From assembly GCA_944324245.1 (NCBI GenBank), contig CALUVO010000031.1, positions 1 to 64,000 on the forward strand: a stretch of DNA of 64,000 bases. The letters are read 5' to 3'. The stretch comes from Candidatus Gastranaerophilales bacterium (GTDB lineage Bacteria; Cyanobacteriota; Vampirovibrionia; Gastranaerophilales; Gastranaerophilaceae). Of this stretch, positions 18,060 through 27,759 are shown piece after piece. Positions within the stretch are counted from its first letter, which is position 1, and each line of letters begins with the position of its first letter. The position numbers and the translations under genes are program-made. The notes beneath the pieces were generated by a model, which was given only the letters and a program-made list of their open reading frames with translations, was not told the origin of the DNA and made no database searches.

Positions 18060-19265
18060 ATGAAAAAATCAGTTCACGATTTAGGCGACATTAAAGGAAA
18101 AAGAGCTCTTGTTCGTGTAGATGTAAATGTTCCTATGGACGAAAATAAAAATGTTACTGATGATACAAGAATCAGAGCTATTTTGCCTACAGTTCAATTT
18201 TTAAAAGATAAAGGTGCAAAGATTATTCTTATGGCTCACCTTGGCAGGCCAAAAGGAGAATGGAAAGCTGAAGAGTTTTCTTTGGAACCTGTTGCAAAAT
18301 ATTTGTCTAAAGTGCTCGGAGAAGATGTTCTGTTTGTAAAATCACCTGTTGGTGAAGGTGCAGATAAAGAACTTGAATCTTTAAAAGACGGTCAGGTTGC
18401 TTTGCTTGAAAATATCAGATTTTATAAAGCAGAAGAAGCAAAAGATGACGATATGACTTTTGCTAATGAACTTGCAAAACTCGGTGATTTCTATGTAAAT
18501 GATGCATTCGGCGCTGCTCACAGAAACCATACATCAACTGCTAAACTTGCAAAAGTTTTAAAACCTGCTGTTTCCGGCTTATTGATGGAAAAAGAAATCA
18601 GATGTTTATCTCAGGCACTAGACAATCCGACCAGACCTTTCACTGCTGTAGTTGGCGGAGCTAAAGTTTCTTCTAAAATTGGGGTTTTGGAAAACCTGCT
18701 TGATAAAGTTGATAATATGATTATAGGCGGCGGTATGGCTTATACATTTGTAAAAGCTAACGGTGGCAAAATCGGCAATTCAATTTGTGAAGATGATCAG
18801 CTTGATGTAGCAAAAGCTATTGAAAAGAAAGCTGCCGACAAAGGTGTAAAACTTGTTATGGCTACAGATGTCCTTGTTACTGATGATTTTTCAGGCAACG
18901 GTACAAATAAAATTGTTAATGTTAATGAAATACCTGACGGTTTTGAAGGTGTTGATGCAGGTCCTGAAACTCAAAAAGCGTTTGCTGATGTAATTAAAGC
19001 CTCAAAAACTATTTTGATGAACGGTCCTGTAGGTGCATTTGAAAATCCTGCATTTGCAGAAGGTACAAAAGCTGTTTTAAAAGCGATTGTAGAAGCAACC
19101 AAAAATGGTGCAGTTTCTGTAATTGGCGGTGGTGATTCAGTTTCAGCTGCAAAGAAATTCTGCAATGCTGAAGACTTTACTCACGTATCAACAGGCGGAG
19201 GTGCTTCTTTAGAATTTATCGAAGGTAAAGTACTTCCTGGAGTAGATGCTTTGGACAATAAGTAA
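18060..19265 (+). CDS. pgk: Phosphoglycerate kinase
   Basis: A 401-residue glycolytic enzyme that transfers phosphate from 1,3-bisphosphoglycerate to ADP. Family signatures are all present: RVDVNVPMD (about 20-28), AHLGRPKG, DAFGAAHRNHTST, GGAKVSSKIGVLENLL, IGGGMAYTF, NGPVGAFE and the ADP loop GGGDSVSA followed by STGGGASLEF. Length is standard for a bacterial monomer. GAGGT upstream supports the ATG. It is a single-gene unit closed by its own terminator; gap is not adjacent, as it often is elsewhere. Confidence 0.98.
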   Translation: MKKSVHDLGDIKGKRALVRVDVNVPMDENKNVTDDTRIRAILPTVQFLKDKGAKIILMAHLGRPKGEWKAEEFSLEPVAKYLSKVLGEDVLFVKSPVGEGADKELESLKDGQVALLENIRFYKAEEAKDDDMTFANELAKLGDFYVNDAFGAAHRNHTSTAKLAKVLKPAVSGLLMEKEIRCLSQALDNPTRPFTAVVGGAKVSSKIGVLENLLDKVDNMIIGGGMAYTFVKANGGKIGNSICEDDQLDVAKAIEKKAADKGVKLVMATDVLVTDDFSGNGTNKIVNVNEIPDGFEGVDAGPETQKAFADVIKASKTILMNGPVGAFENPAFAEGTKAVLKAIVEATKNGAVSVIGGGDSVSAAKKFCNAEDFTHVSTGGGASLEFIEGKVLPGVDALDNK

Positions 19266-19300
19266 TAAGCTGTAATAATTTTACTTATATATACAAAATG

Positions 19301-19328
19301 ACCGTCTGAAAAATAAGGCGGTTTTTTT
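19301..19328. terminator. Intrinsic terminator after pgk
   Basis: ACCGTCT (19301-19307) pairs with AGGCGGT (19316-19322) including one G-U pair, followed by seven T. It separates pgk from the convergent aroE. Confidence 0.85.
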
Positions 19329-19347
19329 GTATGTTTTGCTTTTATAA

Positions 19348-20199
19348 TTATTCAGCAAGTTCTTCCAGTGCTGCTATTTTCATTATGTCAGGTTTTGCCT
19401 TTTGTCCTGTCCAAATTTCAAAAGCTTTTGCTCCCTGATAAACCAGCATATCAAGCCCCGTAATTGTTTTGTAACCGTTTCTGTTTGCAAGTTTTATAAA
19501 TTCTGTTTTCAAAGGATTGTATACAATGTCATAAACAGCTGCGCCTTCAGGCAGGGTTTTTATTATATCTTCATCAACAGGGCTTATACCTGGAGCCTTG
19601 CCTTTCATTCCTATGGGCGTTGAGTTTACAAGCATTTTTGAATCTGACAAATCTCTCAGGTTTTGCATTTGCTTAAGATTGAATGTTATATCAGAAAAAC
19701 TTTCCCTTAAAAAATTCACCATATTGCTTGCATTAATTATATTTCTTGCATAAAAATCTATCTGAGATACACCAATGTCACAAAGAGCAATCGATGCCGC
19801 TCTTGAAGCGCCTCCTGTGCCCAGTATAGAAACTTTTTGTCCTTTTAACTCTTTCTGAAACTCAGGTGTTATTGCCTTTTGAAAACCGTATATATCGGTA
19901 TTGTATCCGTACAAGGTTTTATCAGGCATGATTTTTACTGTATTGGCGCATCCTGCAAGATCTGCAAGTTTGTCACATCCGTCTAAGAAAAGCGTAATAG
20001 GCACTTTATGCGGGATTGTTACATTAAAACCCATATATCCCTGTGATTTTAATTGTTTTATCCTTGTAACAAGATTTTCGCTCTCTGTGTCTAAAAGTTC
20101 ATAAGTGCCTTCGATACCAAGGTCTTCCAACATTGCATTGTGCATAACAGCAGACAATGACTGTGTCAGAGGATGTCCAATAAGTGCAAATTTAATCAT
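19348..20199 (-). CDS. aroE: Shikimate 5-dehydrogenase
   Basis: A 283-residue AroE, which reduces 3-dehydroshikimate to shikimate with NADPH in aromatic amino acid synthesis. The substrate site is intact: SLSAVMHN near residue 14, catalytic Lys65 in NVTIPHK and Asp102 in NTDIYGF, exactly the E. coli numbering. The dinucleotide loop is GTGGASRAA, and the C-terminal LDMLVYQGAKAFEIW motif is typical. The start overlaps the end of topA by eight bases, so aroE is translated from the topA message. Confidence 0.97.
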   Translation of the reverse strand: MIKFALIGHPLTQSLSAVMHNAMLEDLGIEGTYELLDTESENLVTRIKQLKSQGYMGFNVTIPHKVPITLFLDGCDKLADLAGCANTVKIMPDKTLYGYNTDIYGFQKAITPEFQKELKGQKVSILGTGGASRAASIALCDIGVSQIDFYARNIINASNMVNFLRESFSDITFNLKQMQNLRDLSDSKMLVNSTPIGMKGKAPGISPVDEDIIKTLPEGAAVYDIVYNPLKTEFIKLANRNGYKTITGLDMLVYQGAKAFEIWTGQKAKPDIMKIAALEELAE

Positions 20200-22534
20200 T
20201 AGAGCCTTCTTCCTGTTCTAATGGCTTTGAAAAAGAACATTCATTGTTGGAACAAACAAGCTTTGATTCTTTTTTTGTAATCTTTTTAACAAGATAAGCA
20301 CCGCAATCAGGGCATTTTTCTTTTACAGGTTCATTCCAGGAAACAAAATCACAATCAGGATATTTGCTGCAGCCGTAGAATATTTTCCCGTATTTCGATT
20401 TTCTCTGGATTATTTCGCCTTTGCCGCATTTTGGACATGTAACTCCTGTTGAAACAACAAGACGTTTGCGGTGTTTGCATTCATCATTTGTGCATTGCAA
20501 ATATCTGCCGTATGGACCTGTTTTTATAATCATTTCAGCGCCGCATTTTTCGCATTTTTCATCACTTTTTTCTTCAACCGGTGCTGCGGTGCCGTCTTTA
20601 TTTAAAGGCATCATTGTTTTACATTCGGGATATCCTGAACAGCCCAGAAACTGCGTTCCGAAACGGCTTGTTCTTACTATCATTTTTTTACCGCAATTAG
20701 GACAAACAATGTCAGATTCAATTAAAACTTTTGGCATGTTCTGTTTTGCAGAATTTACAGTATCATTAAACGGTGTATAAAATTCTTTTAAAACGTCTGT
20801 CCATACAGCTTTTTCTTCTGCAATGTCATCAAGCTTTGTTTCCATCTGGGCAGTGAATTGATAATTCATTATATCCGTAAAGTATTTAACAAGCTCTCTG
20901 CTCAAGGTTCTGCCAAGTATCGTAGGAGCAAGAGCTTTGTCAAGTTTTTCGACATAACCTTTTTGTTGAATTTTTGAGATAATCGGAGCATAAGTAGACG
21001 GTCTGCCGATTCCGTATTCTTCAAGCGCTTTTACAAGCGAAGCTTCCGTATATCTCGGAGGAGGCTGTGTAAAGTGCTGCTTTGGATTAATTTTTTGCAG
21101 TTTTATTTCATCACCCTGCTCAAGATCCGGAATTTTGCTGGAATCAGGCTCATCCTCATTTTCATTATAAACTTTTAAAAATCCGTCAAAGACAACTTTG
21201 CTTGTACCTGTTTTAAACAAATAATCTCCGGCCGTAATATCAACGGAGGTGTTTTTTACTTTTGCATTTTCCATCTGAGACGCAATAAACCTTGCCCAGA
21301 TGAGTTTGTATAAACGATACTGTTCTGATGTCAGATACTGCTTTATGCTGTCGGGCGTTCTTTCTATGTACGAAGGTCTGATTGCTTCGTGTGCATCCTG
21401 TACGTTTTTTCCGCCTTTTACATAATTGTTTGGAGTTTTCGGGTAATAATTATCTCCAAAATTCTGCGTAATATAGTCTTTTGCTGCAGTCTGTGCATCG
21501 TCAGAGATTCTGACAGAGTCTGTTCTCATATAAGTAATTAAACCGACAGGTTCACCGCCTATTTCAATACCTTCATACAGCTTTTGTGCTATCTGCATGG
21601 TCTTGGAAACGCCGTAGCCGAGTTTGCTGCTGGCTTCTCTTTGCAGAGTTGAAGTTATAAACGGAGCCGCCGGCTTTCTCTGGGTGTCTCTGAACGTTAC
21701 TTTTGAGACTTCATATTTCAGCCCTTTTTTATTTAGTTCGGAAACAATTTTGTCGGCTTCTTCTTTATTCTTTATTTCAATTTTTTTATCTTTATATTTT
21801 GTAAGCTCTGCGCTGAAAGGAAGTTTGCCTTTTAATAAATCCGCAGTAATTGACCAGTATTCGACAGGTTTAAACGCATCAATTTCATCTTCTCTTTCAC
21901 ATATCATGCGAAGCGCAACACTCTGCACTCTGCCGGCCGAGAGTCTGTAGTTTCTCATTTTTTCCCACAATACAGGGCTGATTTTATAGCCTACAAGTCT
22001 ATCAAGAATTTGTCTTGTTTGCTGCGCTTTTACCCGCTCCATATCAATTTGTCTGGGGTGCTCTACCGCATTTTTTATTGCTTTTGGAGTAATTTCGTTA
22101 AATTCAATTCTGTTTATTTTGTTATCGGGTACATCAAGAACCTGTCTTACATGCCATGCAATTGCTTCTCCTTCACGGTCAGGATCGGATGCAAGATATA
22201 TTTTATCCGATTTTTTTGCAAGTTCATTCAGCTTTTTTACAACAACTTTTTTTTCAGGTATGACAATAAATGACGGTTCAAAATTGTTTGCAACATCAAA
22301 ACCCAGTACTTTGGGAGGAAAATCTCTGATGTGCCCGTAACTTGCTTCAATCTGATAGGAATCTCCAAGAATCTTTTTTATGGTTTTAGATTTTGCCGGA
22401 GACTCTACTATAACAAGCGCCTTTTGCCCTTTTTTAGACTTTTGCGCTGTTTGAGATTTTTCTTTTTCGGATTTAGTTTTTGCTGCCTTTGTTTCTTTTG
22501 TTTCAGGCGCTTCTTTAGTTTTTGTTCTTGCCAT
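20192..22534 (-). CDS. topA: DNA topoisomerase I
   Basis: A 780-residue type IA topoisomerase that relaxes negative supercoils. A lysine/threonine/glutamate-rich N-terminal extension (about 1-37) precedes the TOPRIM domain (VIVESPAKSKTI, then SDPDREGEAIAWH at 116-128). The active-site tyrosine is Tyr335 in GLITYMRTDS. The C-terminus has four cysteine-quartet zinc ribbons, beginning CPNCGKKM, CEKCGAEM, CPKCGKGE and CPDCGAYL. The basic low-complexity N-terminal tail is additional to the common core. First gene of a topA-aroE unit. Confidence 0.97.
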   Translation of the reverse strand: MARTKTKEAPETKETKAAKTKSEKEKSQTAQKSKKGQKALVIVESPAKSKTIKKILGDSYQIEASYGHIRDFPPKVLGFDVANNFEPSFIVIPEKKVVVKKLNELAKKSDKIYLASDPDREGEAIAWHVRQVLDVPDNKINRIEFNEITPKAIKNAVEHPRQIDMERVKAQQTRQILDRLVGYKISPVLWEKMRNYRLSAGRVQSVALRMICEREDEIDAFKPVEYWSITADLLKGKLPFSAELTKYKDKKIEIKNKEEADKIVSELNKKGLKYEVSKVTFRDTQRKPAAPFITSTLQREASSKLGYGVSKTMQIAQKLYEGIEIGGEPVGLITYMRTDSVRISDDAQTAAKDYITQNFGDNYYPKTPNNYVKGGKNVQDAHEAIRPSYIERTPDSIKQYLTSEQYRLYKLIWARFIASQMENAKVKNTSVDITAGDYLFKTGTSKVVFDGFLKVYNENEDEPDSSKIPDLEQGDEIKLQKINPKQHFTQPPPRYTEASLVKALEEYGIGRPSTYAPIISKIQQKGYVEKLDKALAPTILGRTLSRELVKYFTDIMNYQFTAQMETKLDDIAEEKAVWTDVLKEFYTPFNDTVNSAKQNMPKVLIESDIVCPNCGKKMIVRTSRFGTQFLGCSGYPECKTMMPLNKDGTAAPVEEKSDEKCEKCGAEMIIKTGPYGRYLQCTNDECKHRKRLVVSTGVTCPKCGKGEIIQRKSKYGKIFYGCSKYPDCDFVSWNEPVKEKCPDCGAYLVKKITKKESKLVCSNNECSFSKPLEQEEGSND

Positions 22535-22700
22535 AACCTTAACTTAAATAATTACAATAGATAAGCCTAGATATAATAACATTGAGAAAATTTTTACGCA
22601 AATTTTTTCGAATTTGGTATAAAAAGAGGATTTTTTTTATAAAAGTTAAACTTCTTAATTTTTTCTCCGATGTCTTTAAAGACATGAGACTGAGGTAGGC

Positions 22701-24383
22701 ATGATAGAGCAACACAAAATGGACAACGTTGGAGATATAGAAAATATTGAAGATATAAAGAGCAGAAAAGAAGCTGCTATTAAAACGCTTGAAAAAGCAA
22801 GGGTATATCATGAAAAGTACTTGCTGAGAAGCAATAATTCAGATTTGGAAAATGCTGTTAATTATTATATCCAGGCAATAAAACAGAATCCGGAAATGCC
22901 TGAAACATACTACCGTCTTGCATGTCTTATGTTTGAAAACGGACAAATTTCACTTGATTCTGCAATAGAACAGTGTAAAGTTGCTGTAAACATCGATCCT
23001 AAAAACACTAATGCTCATTTGTATACTGGTTATTTTTTAAAGCTTGCTAGGGATTTTGATGCAGCTGAAAAGGAATTTAAAAGCGCAATAAAGATTAATC
23101 CTCTTAATGCTGCTCGTCCGAGAATTATTCTTGCGTCCATGCTTTATGAAAAAATCAATAAAGTAAAGCCGACATTTACTGATTTTCTAAGAATGGTCTA
23201 TTATGCCTGCTCGGGATGTCTTTCTTTTTTGTGGGATTTTGCCTCTTTGAAAATGATGTATAAAAATATTTCTGATGATGCGATGGTGTTCATGTATAAA
23301 ACCTATGGCAATTTTCTCGAAAAAATTAAAGATAGTACAGGTGCAGTTGCCGCGTATGATGTGGCTGCAGAAACTACCGGACGTGATGAATATTTTTATA
23401 ACAAAATAGGCGATATTTGTATTAAAGAGCATGCTCCTGAGGTTGCTCTTGAAGCTTATAAAAAAGTTCTGCAATCAAGCCCGTATGACAGGACTGCGCT
23501 CATAAAGCTTGCAACATTAATACAAACGCATTTCCCTGATAATCAGGATGATGCTATTGATTGTTATACAAAACTTCTGGAGATTGAGCCGGATAATGAC
23601 AAAGTTTACTATGAACTCGGACATTTATACCTTCAAAAAAATGAGAGTCTGCCGGCTGTGAATGCTTTTTCTATGGCATTAGAAAAGGACGAAGAAAATC
23701 CCTTTTATCACAACAGCATGGCTTTTGCTCTTGTTCAGCTGGAGCAGTATGATGATGCAATAGAACATTATCAAAAAGCAATTAATATAAATCCTGATCC
23801 ATACTGGACATCTATTGTCTGTCAGGCATTGGGCTCAGTTTATATGGAAATAAAAAATAATCCTGAAGCAGCAATTGTTTTGTATCAGACAGCAGCAGTT
23901 CTTAATCCTGAATCCGAAGAAAGCCAGATTGCTATTGGAGATACTTATTTTTCTGTCGAAGATTATGATAATGCAATAAAAGCTTATTGTGATGCTATAA
24001 AAATTAATCCTGAAAATGCAAAAGCTTATTGTAAATGCGGCATGGCTCTGTGGGAAAAAGATTATACAGAAGAAGCCATTGTTGCTTACAACAAAGCCAT
24101 TAATCTCAACCCCGAGTATGCAATAGCATATAATAATCTTGGTGTAATATATCTTGATGATATAGGAAATACAAGAGAAGCAATAGAGCTTTTTGAAAAG
24201 GCTGTTTTATCAAACAGTAATTATGCTCTTGCTTATTTTAATCTGGGAAGAGCTTATGCTATTCTGGGTGAGAACACAAGAGCTGCAAAGTATTTTCAGC
24301 AGTCTTTGGATTTAAATTCTTTAACAAATGAACTTGATGAAGAAGATATCCTTTACAGATTACACAAACTTTTTGAAGTTTAG
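22701..24383 (+). CDS. TPR repeat protein
   Basis: A 560-residue protein made almost entirely of tetratricopeptide repeats (at least ten), with recurring A-x-Y-x-x-A-I-x-I-N-P-x-N consensus. A more hydrophobic stretch near residues 160-185 (YYACSGCLSFLWDF) interrupts the array and might contact membrane. There is no signal peptide. GAGG upstream supports the ATG. TPR solenoids bind protein partners; nothing here names the partner. It is divergent from topA and followed by the DUF262-like gene, 56 bases on. Confidence 0.8.
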   Translation: MIEQHKMDNVGDIENIEDIKSRKEAAIKTLEKARVYHEKYLLRSNNSDLENAVNYYIQAIKQNPEMPETYYRLACLMFENGQISLDSAIEQCKVAVNIDPKNTNAHLYTGYFLKLARDFDAAEKEFKSAIKINPLNAARPRIILASMLYEKINKVKPTFTDFLRMVYYACSGCLSFLWDFASLKMMYKNISDDAMVFMYKTYGNFLEKIKDSTGAVAAYDVAAETTGRDEYFYNKIGDICIKEHAPEVALEAYKKVLQSSPYDRTALIKLATLIQTHFPDNQDDAIDCYTKLLEIEPDNDKVYYELGHLYLQKNESLPAVNAFSMALEKDEENPFYHNSMAFALVQLEQYDDAIEHYQKAININPDPYWTSIVCQALGSVYMEIKNNPEAAIVLYQTAAVLNPESEESQIAIGDTYFSVEDYDNAIKAYCDAIKINPENAKAYCKCGMALWEKDYTEEAIVAYNKAINLNPEYAIAYNNLGVIYLDDIGNTREAIELFEKAVLSNSNYALAYFNLGRAYAILGENTRAAKYFQQSLDLNSLTNELDEEDILYRLHKLFEV

Positions 24384-24439
24384 TTTGTTACAATCTTAAC
24401 AGTTTTGTCTTTTTGAAAAAATTTTTATAAACTTTTACT

Positions 24440-25117
24440 ATGGATAGTTTGAGTAAAAGTTTTAATGATCTTTGTGAAGTTTCAAAAATCAGATTTTTTG
24501 TTGCTTCTGATTTGAAAAAGTCAAATCTTCGTGACCTGTACGATACATACTGGCTGGAGATGGAAAATCGTTTTCTCGATGCATCAGAAAGAGTCAAAGA
24601 AAATTTGTTTGAAAAATTTTTGATAGATTATCTGACTATTCAAAGAAACGCTGTAATTCCTCAAAAAGACAGTTTATTTACAGAGTTTATTGATTTTTAT
24701 AAGAATATATCTAAGTTTCAGCAAAAAGAAATTATTATTAAGAATATTTTTCGTTATTCTGTTTACTATTTGAGAATTTATTTTGCGGATTTAAAAGATG
24801 ATGAAATAAGAAAAAAGATTAAATTAATAAACGCTCTTCAGGCTTATGACTCTTATCCGTTTTTAATGGAAGTATTTGAAGATTACGAGTTTGCACATAT
24901 AAACAGAAGCATGCTTCTTGAAATTTTAGATACGGTGCTGCACTTTATAGATGAGAGAAATTCTAAGAAGCCTTCTCAAATTGCGTTAACATTTGCAGGT
25001 CTGAGCAATGAAATTAATAAAATGCTTATTCTGAAAGATTATACGCCTAAATTCGTTATTGATGAGGAGGAAATTTCTAATAAGTATGAAACAATAAACT
25101 CTATTACTGCTGTGTAA
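24440..25117 (+). CDS. Possible stand-alone middle domain of a DUF262/GmrSD-type protein
   Basis: A 225-residue all-helical protein. Its motif order LYDTYWLEMENRF, FLIDYLTIQRN-x-IPQKDSLFTEF, YSVYYLRI, YPFLMEVFEDYE and ILDTVLHFIDER resembles the helical region of DUF262 (GmrSD-type) restriction proteins, where the reading is IP-x-x-x-x-IYxEF / AYPFLLxLxxDYE / IESYLxRR. The ParB-like nuclease N-terminus and the HNH C-terminus of that family are missing. An in-frame stop just upstream of the ATG excludes extension. It may be a decayed fragment or a domain reused alone. Similarity is from memory and modest. It ends seven bases from the convergent HNH gene. Confidence 0.55.
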   Translation: MDSLSKSFNDLCEVSKIRFFVASDLKKSNLRDLYDTYWLEMENRFLDASERVKENLFEKFLIDYLTIQRNAVIPQKDSLFTEFIDFYKNISKFQQKEIIIKNIFRYSVYYLRIYFADLKDDEIRKKIKLINALQAYDSYPFLMEVFEDYEFAHINRSMLLEILDTVLHFIDERNSKKPSQIALTFAGLSNEINKMLILKDYTPKFVIDEEEISNKYETINSITAV

Positions 25118-25124
25118 TCGCAAA

Positions 25125-26534
25125 TTAGTCTTTTTTTCCGTGTCTGCGGTAAGTCCCTTTAGCGATTTCAATCTGCGGTTTGTGTTTTTCCTTTTCTTCA
25201 TATTCCTGCAGGCGTTTGATTCGTGAAGCTTTAGCTTTTTGTATATCAAGTTTTTTTGTATCTATAAAAATACAGCCTTCAGATTCAAGACCAATAGGCG
25301 TTTTTATATCATTCGGCCAGGTATCATAGTCTGCAAGTATGCCGTTATTTATATATTCGATAATTTCATCAATCTGCTTTTGCGTATTTTCAGGCATTTG
25401 CGGGTTTTTGTGTATTATATCAAAGTAACTTTCCGTATTCCTTTTATGATTGCATTTGCCGCACAGGCTCAGATAATTTTTTTTGTTGCTCTGTCCTTCA
25501 TCACCTTTTCTGTGTTCGGGTTTTACGTGGTCATTAGTGTTGCGAAGCCTCTCTATTAATATTTTAGGAATAGCGTTTTCATTCTTTCTTGCATATTTGA
25601 CCATAAAAGCATTCACATCGTTTTTTGAATCAGGCAGTTTATCAAGCTTTTTCATTATCAAGTCAGAGACTGCTTTATCCTGTTTTGTTGCATTATTTAT
25701 ATCAGTAAAGGCATTTTCAAATTTTTCTATAACCCTTGTCCGTTTATGAATAATATCTGTACTTTCCGTATTAAAAATTTTGAAAGATTGCATTAATGCA
25801 GATTCGGCTTTTTGTGAATATTCGGGACTAAGCTGCTGAATAAGCGGTGTTACCTTTTTTAGTCTTGAATTTTGTTTGTTTTGCAGCTTTTTCAAATAAT
25901 GTTCTTTGACTTCAGGTTTGTTTAAAATACAGTGAATAGTCTCTGTCGGATACAGTTTAGACAATATTTTTAAATTTTGGAAAATAATTGATTCGGTTTG
26001 TTGAAAATCCGGATTTAATTTTTCTATTTCATCAACAATATATTGAGATGAATGGCTCACTCTTTTACATCTGCTTTTTAGTTCATCCAGAGCAGCTATT
26101 ATACTGTGGTCAGCTTTTTTTATATAATCCTGTACTTTTGGGGTATTCAAAAGTTCTTCTATATTCAAATTCGGATTTTGTGCGGCTTCTTTTTTTATAA
26201 AATTGTATGCTTTTTGCATATTTTCCGGCTGGTCTTTTATTTGAAAATTTTGCTCATAAGTTATTCTTTTAAGAGCGGTGTTTGCAGGTAAATAGATTTT
26301 TGTGTTTATAAATTCATTTACAGCACTGTTTTTCAGCATTAATTTTCCGCAGCAAGCGCAATGCAAATCGAGTTCTCTGGTATCGTAAATAAAAGGAGTG
26401 TTTTCTTTTTTATTTTGTTTTTTAAATGATACTGTATCAACTTTATTTGTTGATATAAAACTGTAATTAGCCGTATTTGTATGCGAAATAGCTTTTGTGT
26501 ATAGATTTGTGTATGTTAATGTTTTTATTCTCAT
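25125..26534 (-). CDS. HNH-like endonuclease with a 270-residue insertion
   Basis: A 469-residue protein. A CACC zinc knuckle (Cys59-Cys62 in LHCACCGKLM) is followed by about 270 mainly helical residues, then a typical HNH core: DHVKPEH (Asp335, His336), Asn350, Asn353, LCGKCNHKR (Cys358, Cys361, Asn362). In ordinary HNH proteins the two halves are about 25-40 residues apart, so the helical block is an insertion within the zinc-bound fold. The tail is basic. The N-terminus (about 1-40) contains a VSFKK segment. No good binding site precedes the ATG. DNA target and role are unknown. Nuclease activity is inferred. Confidence 0.7.
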   Translation of the reverse strand: MRIKTLTYTNLYTKAISHTNTANYSFISTNKVDTVSFKKQNKKENTPFIYDTRELDLHCACCGKLMLKNSAVNEFINTKIYLPANTALKRITYEQNFQIKDQPENMQKAYNFIKKEAAQNPNLNIEELLNTPKVQDYIKKADHSIIAALDELKSRCKRVSHSSQYIVDEIEKLNPDFQQTESIIFQNLKILSKLYPTETIHCILNKPEVKEHYLKKLQNKQNSRLKKVTPLIQQLSPEYSQKAESALMQSFKIFNTESTDIIHKRTRVIEKFENAFTDINNATKQDKAVSDLIMKKLDKLPDSKNDVNAFMVKYARKNENAIPKILIERLRNTNDHVKPEHRKGDEGQSNKKNYLSLCGKCNHKRNTESYFDIIHKNPQMPENTQKQIDEIIEYINNGILADYDTWPNDIKTPIGLESEGCIFIDTKKLDIQKAKASRIKRLQEYEEKEKHKPQIEIAKGTYRRHGKKD

Positions 26535-26589
26535 AATGATTTAATAGTTGTGATAAAAATTTTTTGTTATTTTGTACAAATTTTTGTAC

Positions 26590-26620
26590 AAAAAAGGATG
26601 CCAGATGAGCATCCTTTTTT
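26590..26620. terminator. Intrinsic terminator after the activase gene
   Basis: AAAAAAGGATGC (26590-26601) and GCATCCTTTTTT (26609-26620) form a perfect 12-pair stem with a seven-base loop; it ends minus-strand transcription from 26630 before the HNH gene. Confidence 0.92.
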
Positions 26621-26629
26621 ATTTTAATA

Positions 26630-27634
26630 TTATGATATATCCCATCTTCCGCAGGTGCCGCCCCATCTTGCGATGATGTTGCCTTTGATATCTTTAATAT
26701 CTTTGGGGTGTACTTGTGGCATTTCACCTTCAACAATGGTAATAACTTCACAATTGTTTGAGCAGCCGGTGCATTGATTTGTAATAGAGTTAAAATGCAT
26801 ATTACCGACTTCCCAGCCTTTAAATTTAGTGGGGTTTTCTGTATATTGATGATTTTCCATTGCAAGTAATGCTGCACCTATTGCACCCATTGTCTGGTGA
26901 TTTTCCGGTACTACTACTTTTGTTTCAAGCGCTTCTTCAAAAGCTTTAACCATACCGGAGTTTGTCGCAACACCACCCTGGAAAGATACTGTCGGCAGCA
27001 GCTCCTTGCCGAGGGCAAGGTTGCTAAGATAGTTTCTTACAAGTGCCTGACAAAGACCGTATAAAAGGTCTTCGACAGGATAACCGAGCTGCTGTTTATG
27101 TATAAGGTCACTCTCTGCAAAAACTCCGCATCTGCCTGCAATTCTGGCGGGATTTGTTGATTTTAGAGCCGTCTCTCCAAATTGTTCGATAGGAACATTC
27201 AGCCTGTTAGCCTGCTGGTCAAGAAAGCTTCCGGTACCTGCCGCACATACGGTATTCATCGCAAAATCAGTAACTATGCCGTCTCTTAATATAATAATTT
27301 TGCTGTCCTGTCCGCCTATTTCAAGAATAGTCTGAACACCCGGAACATAGGTGCTTGCCGCAACTGCGTGAGCAGTAATTTCGTTTTTTATAACATCAGC
27401 ACCGACAAGTGCACCTGCAAGATTTCTTCCACTGCCTGTTGTACCAACACCCTGAATATTATATTCACACAAGGCTTTTTTTAAGAGTTCTCTCATACCC
27501 TCTTGAACTGCCAGAACAGGTTTACCTGCAGTTCTTAACATATAGCTGTCAACATATTTGCCTGATTCATCAACCAGTGCAAGTTTTGTTGTTACTGAAC
27601 CTACATCAATCCCTAAATATACATTTAATGACAT
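26630..27634 (-). CDS. CoA-substrate-specific enzyme activase (HgdC/BadF family)
   Basis: A 334-residue ASKHA-fold ATPase of the type that injects an electron into 2-hydroxyacyl-CoA dehydratases or benzoyl-CoA reductases. Motifs: GIDVGSVTTKLALVD (phosphate 1), LEIGGQDSK, TVCAAGTGSFLD and GRCGVFAESD, whose cysteines bridge a [4Fe-4S] cluster between two subunits, then QGGVATN and GAIGAALLA. A C-terminal extension has five further cysteines (CTGCSNNC, TCGRW). No dehydratase subunit gene is nearby, so its target is unclear. The gene is monocistronic, with a strong terminator downstream. Confidence 0.9.
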   Translation of the reverse strand: MSLNVYLGIDVGSVTTKLALVDESGKYVDSYMLRTAGKPVLAVQEGMRELLKKALCEYNIQGVGTTGSGRNLAGALVGADVIKNEITAHAVAASTYVPGVQTILEIGGQDSKIIILRDGIVTDFAMNTVCAAGTGSFLDQQANRLNVPIEQFGETALKSTNPARIAGRCGVFAESDLIHKQQLGYPVEDLLYGLCQALVRNYLSNLALGKELLPTVSFQGGVATNSGMVKAFEEALETKVVVPENHQTMGAIGAALLAMENHQYTENPTKFKGWEVGNMHFNSITNQCTGCSNNCEVITIVEGEMPQVHPKDIKDIKGNIIARWGGTCGRWDIS

Positions 27635-27759
27635 ATTAACCTCACTCTTTTCTTTTTATAGTAAATAAAACACACAGTAAGTTCAAACTTTATTTTTATT
27701 AATATTGGCTCTATAATAGTTTTATTGTTTCTGTGCAGTTAATACAAAAGAGGAGTCTT

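Noticed and set aside
26467-26877. Minus-strand 136-residue frame spanning the activase end and terminator
   Set aside because: It runs through a perfect terminator and overlaps two better genes in another frame.
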